Shown here: positions 53,482-58,285 of the stretch, one piece after another | Position numbering within the stretch: position 1 is the first letter of the stretch | How the letters are laid out: the number at the start of each line of letters is the position of its first letter | DNA from: Duganella callida | GTDB lineage: Bacteria > Pseudomonadota > Gammaproteobacteria > Burkholderiales > Burkholderiaceae_D | NCBI RefSeq assembly: GCF_004614165.1 | Contig: NZ_SPVG01000174.1 | Span: 1-58,285, forward strand | Direction of reading: 5' to 3' | Length of the DNA: 58,285 nt | Made by a program: the position numbers and the translations under genes | Notes under the pieces: model-generated | What the model was told of the DNA's origin: nothing | Seen by the model: the letters and a program-made list of their open reading frames with translations, nothing else | The model's database searches: none

Positions 53482-54411
53482 TCAAACCAACTCGGGGGTC
53501 AGGTCCGGCAACTGGACCTGACCCCCGGCATTGGCGTACTGCGTCGGCGACATGCCGACGTGGCGGCTGAACGCCACGCTGAAGGCGCTGGCCGAGCCAT
53601 AGCCGACGCTGGCCGCCACCGCGGCCACGCTGCCCTGCTGGCGCAGCAACAACTTGGCGCGCGCCATGCGCCAGCGCAGCAGATATTCCATCGGCGCCAG
53701 CCCCACGGCGCGGCTGAAGCGCTCGAAGAACGCCGAGCGCGACAGCGCCGCCCGCTGCGCCAGCTGCGCCACGGTCCAGGGCCGGGTCATGTCCTCATGC
53801 AGGCAGCGCAGCGCCGCCGCCAGCCGCTCGTCGGCCAGCCCGCGCAGCAGGCCTGGGGAAGCGCCACCTGCGGCGCTGAAGCGCAGCGCTTCGATCAGCA
53901 GCACTTCCAGCAGATGCGCCAGCACCACCTCGCGCCCCGGCCGCTGCGCGCGCGACTCGCCGCTGACCAGCTGCACGATGGTCGACAGGCGCGGTTCGCC
54001 GCGCACGTGGATCAATTGCGGCAGCAGCGACAGCAGCAACGCCGCGTCGGGCGCATCGAAGGCGCAGTGGCCAACCAGCAGCAGCGTCTCGGCCGGGCCA
54101 TCGACGGCGCCGAGGCGGAACGCGCCATTGGGCAATGCCATCGGCGGCGGGTCGATGGCATGCGGGGGCGGCGGCTGCAGACTGGTCATGGTGAAATCAT
54201 GCGATGCCGGAATCAGCACGAAGTCGCCCTGGCGCAGCGGTAGCGCCTGGCCGTCGGTGGTCAGCAGACTGGCGCCCTCCAGCACCACGCAATAAAACGG
54301 CTCGCCCTGGTGCGCGCGGCGCACGCGCCAGGCACCGGCGCCGCCGACGACTTTCGAAAACCGCGCGCGTGGGCGCAGCAGGGTCACGACTTCCGCCAAT
54401 GGATCAATCAT
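53482..54411 (-). CDS. AraC-family transcriptional regulator
   Basis: A 309-residue regulator with an N-terminal cupin-like sensing domain (about 20-150) and two C-terminal helix-turn-helix motifs (about 195-295). The latter contain WTVAQLAQRAALSRSAFFERFSRAVGLAPMEYLLRWRMARAKLLL and VAAVAASVGYGSASAFSVAFSRHVGMSPTQYA. The inducer is unknown. It is divergent from the dehydrogenase across 98 bp, a common arrangement in which the regulator controls that gene. A GGACT...AGTCC repeat in the gap could be its operator. The final residues GGQVQLPDLTPE are encoded by palindrome E, well past the conserved domain. ATG 54411 gives the expected MIDPLAEVVTLLRP start. Confidence 0.9.
   Translation of the reverse strand: MIDPLAEVVTLLRPRARFSKVVGGAGAWRVRRAHQGEPFYCVVLEGASLLTTDGQALPLRQGDFVLIPASHDFTMTSLQPPPPHAIDPPPMALPNGAFRLGAVDGPAETLLLVGHCAFDAPDAALLLSLLPQLIHVRGEPRLSTIVQLVSGESRAQRPGREVVLAHLLEVLLIEALRFSAAGGASPGLLRGLADERLAAALRCLHEDMTRPWTVAQLAQRAALSRSAFFERFSRAVGLAPMEYLLRWRMARAKLLLRQQGSVAAVAASVGYGSASAFSVAFSRHVGMSPTQYANAGGQVQLPDLTPELV
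53493..53527. repeat. Short palindrome, copy E (GGGGTCAG family)
   Basis: CGGGGGTCAGGTCC (53493-53506) is the exact complement of GGACCTGACCCCCG (53514-53527), loop GGCAACT. It carries the outer module of the long palindromes (GGGGTCAGGTC) but not their middle and centre. It lies inside the last codons of the AraC gene. Confidence 0.85.
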
Positions 54412-54509
54412 ATCCGGACTGACGCTAATGAAATATGGACTGGCAATTGTAGCAAGTCCGGCCGGGCGCGACTACAGTGGGGGCCTGTCCATTTTTTACC
54501 GGAGTCCTC

Positions 54510-55241
54510 ATGAAAACCATCCTCATCACCGGCTGCTCGTCCGGTTTCGGCCTCGACATCGCCAGGCATTTTCTCGCGCGCGAGTGGCGCGTGATCGCCA
54601 CCATGCGCACGCCGGATGCCAGCCTGCTGCCGTCATCCGGGCATCTGCGTCTGCTCGCGCTGGACGTCACCGACGCCGGCAGCATCCGTCAGGCCATCGC
54701 CGAGGCCGGTCCGATCGATGTGCTGGTCAACAACGCCGGCATCGGCATGCTGGGCGCGGTGGAAGGCACGCCGCTGGACCTCGCGCGCCAGGTGTTTGAA
54801 ACCAACACGCTGGGCACCATCGCCATGACGCAGGCAGTGTTGCCGCAAATGCGGGAACGGCGCGACGGCGTGATCATCAACGTCACCTCCAGCGTAACGC
54901 TGAAGCCGCTGCCGCTGCTGGCGATTTACACGGGTAGCAAGGCGGCGGTGAACGCCTACACCGAATCGCTGGCGCTGGAACTGGCCGCCTTCGACATCCG
55001 CGCCCACCTGGTGCTGCCGGGTCGCGCGCCGAGCACCCGTTTCGGCGCCAATGCGCAGCAACGCATCCGGATTCCGCAAGCCTACGCGGCACTGGCTGAA
55101 AAAGTATTTGCGGACTGGTCGCAGCAGACCGCGGTGACGCTGCCGCAAGATGTGGTGACGGCGGTCTGGCGCGCAGCAACCGACGCCGCCACGCCCCTGC
55201 GCCTCGCCGCCGGCGCCGACACCGAGGCGCTAACAAGCTAA
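54510..55241 (+). CDS. Short-chain dehydrogenase/reductase (classical SDR)
   Basis: A 243-residue NAD(P)-dependent oxidoreductase. The cofactor motif TGCSSGFG is at residues 7-14, NNAG at 74-77, a catalytic Ser near 127-128, and Y140-TGS-K144. The Arg near 33 (TMRTPD) suggests NADP preference. ATG 54510 is preceded by GGAG at 54501; a GTG 11 codons upstream has no ribosome site. The substrate is unknown, as in many SDRs of this size. It is divergent from the AraC-family gene, which may regulate it. The stop codon abuts palindrome D, the only hairpin before convergent ntrC. Confidence 0.9.
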   Translation: MKTILITGCSSGFGLDIARHFLAREWRVIATMRTPDASLLPSSGHLRLLALDVTDAGSIRQAIAEAGPIDVLVNNAGIGMLGAVEGTPLDLARQVFETNTLGTIAMTQAVLPQMRERRDGVIINVTSSVTLKPLPLLAIYTGSKAAVNAYTESLALELAAFDIRAHLVLPGRAPSTRFGANAQQRIRIPQAYAALAEKVFADWSQQTAVTLPQDVVTAVWRAATDAATPLRLAAGADTEALTS

Positions 55242-55331
55242 TCCGGGGTCAGGTCTTCCATTGCATCACGGCCTCTGCCGTAGCGGACGCTACGGCAGAG
55301 GCCGTGATGCAATGGAAGACCTGACCCCGGA
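55242..55331. repeat. Long palindrome, copy D (GGGGTCAG family)
   Basis: A perfect 44-bp inverted repeat (55242-55285 and 55288-55331) with a 2-nt GA loop. The arm begins TCCGGGGTCAGGTCTTCCA and ends CTCTGCCGTAGCG. It is the same sub-family as copy A. It fills the space between the SDR stop (55241) and the ntrC stop (55334). Confidence 0.96.
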
Positions 55332-55333
55332 GT

Positions 55334-56839
<1,506 letters not shown>

Positions 56840-56904
56840 GTGTTATGTGGTTTCCGCGATGGATCGTCAATCAAGGGACTCGGACTTGTCCGGCCGGGCG
56901 CGGC

Positions 56905-58017
56905 TTATGGCAGCGGCAGCAGGATACGGAAGTCCGTACATCCCGGCCGGCTCTCGCACTCGATCACACCCATGTGCTGTTGCACGAAGGTCTGCGCGAG
57001 GGTCAACCCCAGACCGCTGCCGCCTTCCCTGCCCGATACCAGCGGGTAGAAGATGCGGTCGCGGATCTGCGGCGCGATGCCCGGTCCGTTATCGATGATA
57101 TGCAAGTCTAATGCCAGCCCGTAGCGGACCTTGGCCAGCGTCACCTGGCGCGCCACCCGCGTCTTGAAAACGATCTGCGCCTGGCCCGCCTCGATCTGCG
57201 CCGACAGCGCCTGCGCGGCGTTGTGCGCGATGTTGAGCACGGTCTGGATCAGCTGCTCCTTGTCGCCGCGGAATTCGGGAATCGAGGCATCGTAATCGCG
57301 CAGGATGGTCAGGCCGCTGGGGAATTCGGCCATGATCAGGCTGCGCACGCGCTCCAGCACTTCGTGGATGTTGACGTCGCCGACGATGTGCGGCCGCCGG
57401 TGCGGCGCCAGCAGCCGGTCCACCAGCGTCTGCAGCCGGTCGGCTTCCTTGATGATGACCTGGGTGTATTCGCGCAGCTGCACCGCGTGCGCGCCCGGCA
57501 GCTCCATCTCCAGCAGCTGGGCGGCGCCGCGGATGCCGCCCAGCGGGTTCTTGATCTCGTGCGCCAGGTTGCGGATCAGCTCCTTGTTGACCTGGCTCTG
57601 GTCGAGGATGCGCTCCTCGCGGTCCAGCTTGATGTGCTGCAGGTGCTCGCGCAGTTCGATCAGCACGTGGCACGGCGGATCTTCCAGCGCCGAGACGATG
57701 CTGTGCACATGCAGCGGCTCGCGGCCGGCGCGTTCCAGCGTCAGGTCCTGGCGCAGGTCGGAAAACTTGTGCGCGCGCGCCTGGCCGCAGATGTGCTCCA
57801 GTTCCTCGGCGTTGAGGAACTGCGCGCTCAGCTTCTGGCGCGACAGCGCCTTCAGCGAGCTTTCCAGCAGGTTTTCGGCGGCGGCGTTGACATAGCTGAT
57901 GCGTCCTTCCGCATCGAGTATCACCACGGCCGAGGCGAGCAGTTCCAGCCCCGCCAGCGCGGGCGGACGGCTGATGGCGCCGGCGGCGCGGGCAGCGATT
58001 TTACTGACTAGGTTCAT
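56905..58017 (-). CDS. ntrB: Nitrogen regulation sensor kinase NtrB (NR(II))
   Basis: PII-controlled kinase/phosphatase of NtrC. The 370-residue protein has a PAS domain (about 20-125; LELLASAVVILDAEGRISYVNAAAENLL), phosphoacceptor His153 in RNLAHEIKNPLGGIRG, and an ATPase domain with NIAHNAAQAL, DNGPGI and GREGGSGLGLTLAQ. ATG 58017 overlaps the upstream gene's stop in ATGA, so the two are translationally coupled. In related genomes this block follows glnA, which would lie beyond the window end. It is followed by ntrC. Confidence 0.96.
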   Translation of the reverse strand: MNLVSKIAARAAGAISRPPALAGLELLASAVVILDAEGRISYVNAAAENLLESSLKALSRQKLSAQFLNAEELEHICGQARAHKFSDLRQDLTLERAGREPLHVHSIVSALEDPPCHVLIELREHLQHIKLDREERILDQSQVNKELIRNLAHEIKNPLGGIRGAAQLLEMELPGAHAVQLREYTQVIIKEADRLQTLVDRLLAPHRRPHIVGDVNIHEVLERVRSLIMAEFPSGLTILRDYDASIPEFRGDKEQLIQTVLNIAHNAAQALSAQIEAGQAQIVFKTRVARQVTLAKVRYGLALDLHIIDNGPGIAPQIRDRIFYPLVSGREGGSGLGLTLAQTFVQQHMGVIECESRPGCTDFRILLPLP

Positions 58018-58285
58018 CGGATATTCGCGATCTCACGTTTCAAGGCTTCGACATTCTTTTCCGAGCGGCTGATGCTGTCGCGCAGCGCCGCCACCCGTTC
58101 CTGGTACTTGGCGTAGTTGCGCTCATCGCCACGGCGTTCCGGTTCGCCGTTGTTGTACTCCTGGCGCAGACCCGTCAGCTTGTTCTGCTCATTGCGCAGC
58201 TCCTCTTCGAGGATGCCGCGGCGGTCGTCGTCGCGCGCGCGCTGTTCGGCGCTGTCCACGCGCGGGAAGGCGCCCGGCGTGGCGG
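58014..58285 (-). CDS. 3' part of a probable DUF4124-domain protein, partial
   Basis: The frame is open from the window edge and codes the last 90 residues, rich in charged, helix-forming and coiled-coil-like sequence (ERNYAKYQERVAALRDSI, ILEEELRNEQNKLTGLRQEY). Proteins of this shape between glnA and ntrB in Oxalobacteraceae carry an N-terminal DUF4124 domain, which would be outside the window. It overlaps ntrB by 4 bp and is cotranscribed with it. The function is unknown; the name rests on position and C-terminal character. Confidence 0.65.
   Translation of the reverse strand, partial: ATPGAFPRVDSAEQRARDDDRRGILEEELRNEQNKLTGLRQEYNNGEPERRGDERNYAKYQERVAALRDSISRSEKNVEALKREIANIR

Overview
The window is high-GC DNA from a betaproteobacterium, most likely an Oxalobacteraceae member of the Massilia/Duganella/Rugamonas kind. 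This rests on gene content and order (scpB followed by an Ala/Lys-rich protein, DUF4124-like gene–ntrB–ntrC, yhdP–nitrilase–tldD, tkt–gap) and on many large TonB-dependent receptors (TBDRs); it is inference, not a database match. No rRNA, tRNA, CRISPR array, phage or transposase gene was seen.

Layout. 1-3.5 kb: a partial gene (RluB candidate), scpB, glk and a DedA-rhodanese fusion. 3.9-16 kb: four TBDRs (T1-T4). 16.3-17.7 kb: DAHP synthase behind a Phe/Tyr-rich, apparently leaderless attenuator. 17.9-20.6 kb: T5. 20.7-27.1 kb: yhdP-nitrilase-tldD. 27.3-30.5 kb: glnE and a Cache protein. 31-34 kb: T6. 34-37.1 kb: tkt-gap. 37.3-40.3 kb: T7 (Oar-like). 40.7-42.5 kb: a Sel1-type protein and rsmE. 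42.5-45.5 kb: T8. 46.3-49.4 kb: a COG2509-like flavoprotein and an orphan GAF histidine kinase. 49.7-52.4 kb: T9. 52.5-55.2 kb: corA, an AraC regulator and a divergent short-chain dehydrogenase. 55.3-58.3 kb: ntrC, ntrB and a partial DUF4124-like gene.

Nine TBDRs take up nearly half the window, each alone between housekeeping genes. Eight form four sequence pairs (T1/T4, T2/T3, T5/T9, T6/T8). Seven share an unusual signal-peptide start with invariant Glu4, Arg9 and Arg12. Six have upstream palindromes shaped like the NtrC box (TGCACCA-N3-TGGTGCA); the T1/T4 pair instead shares GTTAC-N5-(G/T)CAAC.

The most unusual structure is a family of five dispersed palindromes that begin with a GGGGTCAG module. 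Four are 88-94 nt with 40-46 bp stems that are perfect or have one mismatch; one is a 35-nt short form. Two sub-families differ in sequence, yet the two arms of each copy match. They sit at gene 3' ends, take the place of U-tract terminators at three of the seven convergent gene junctions, and supply the C-terminal codons of two proteins. No mobilising enzyme is present.
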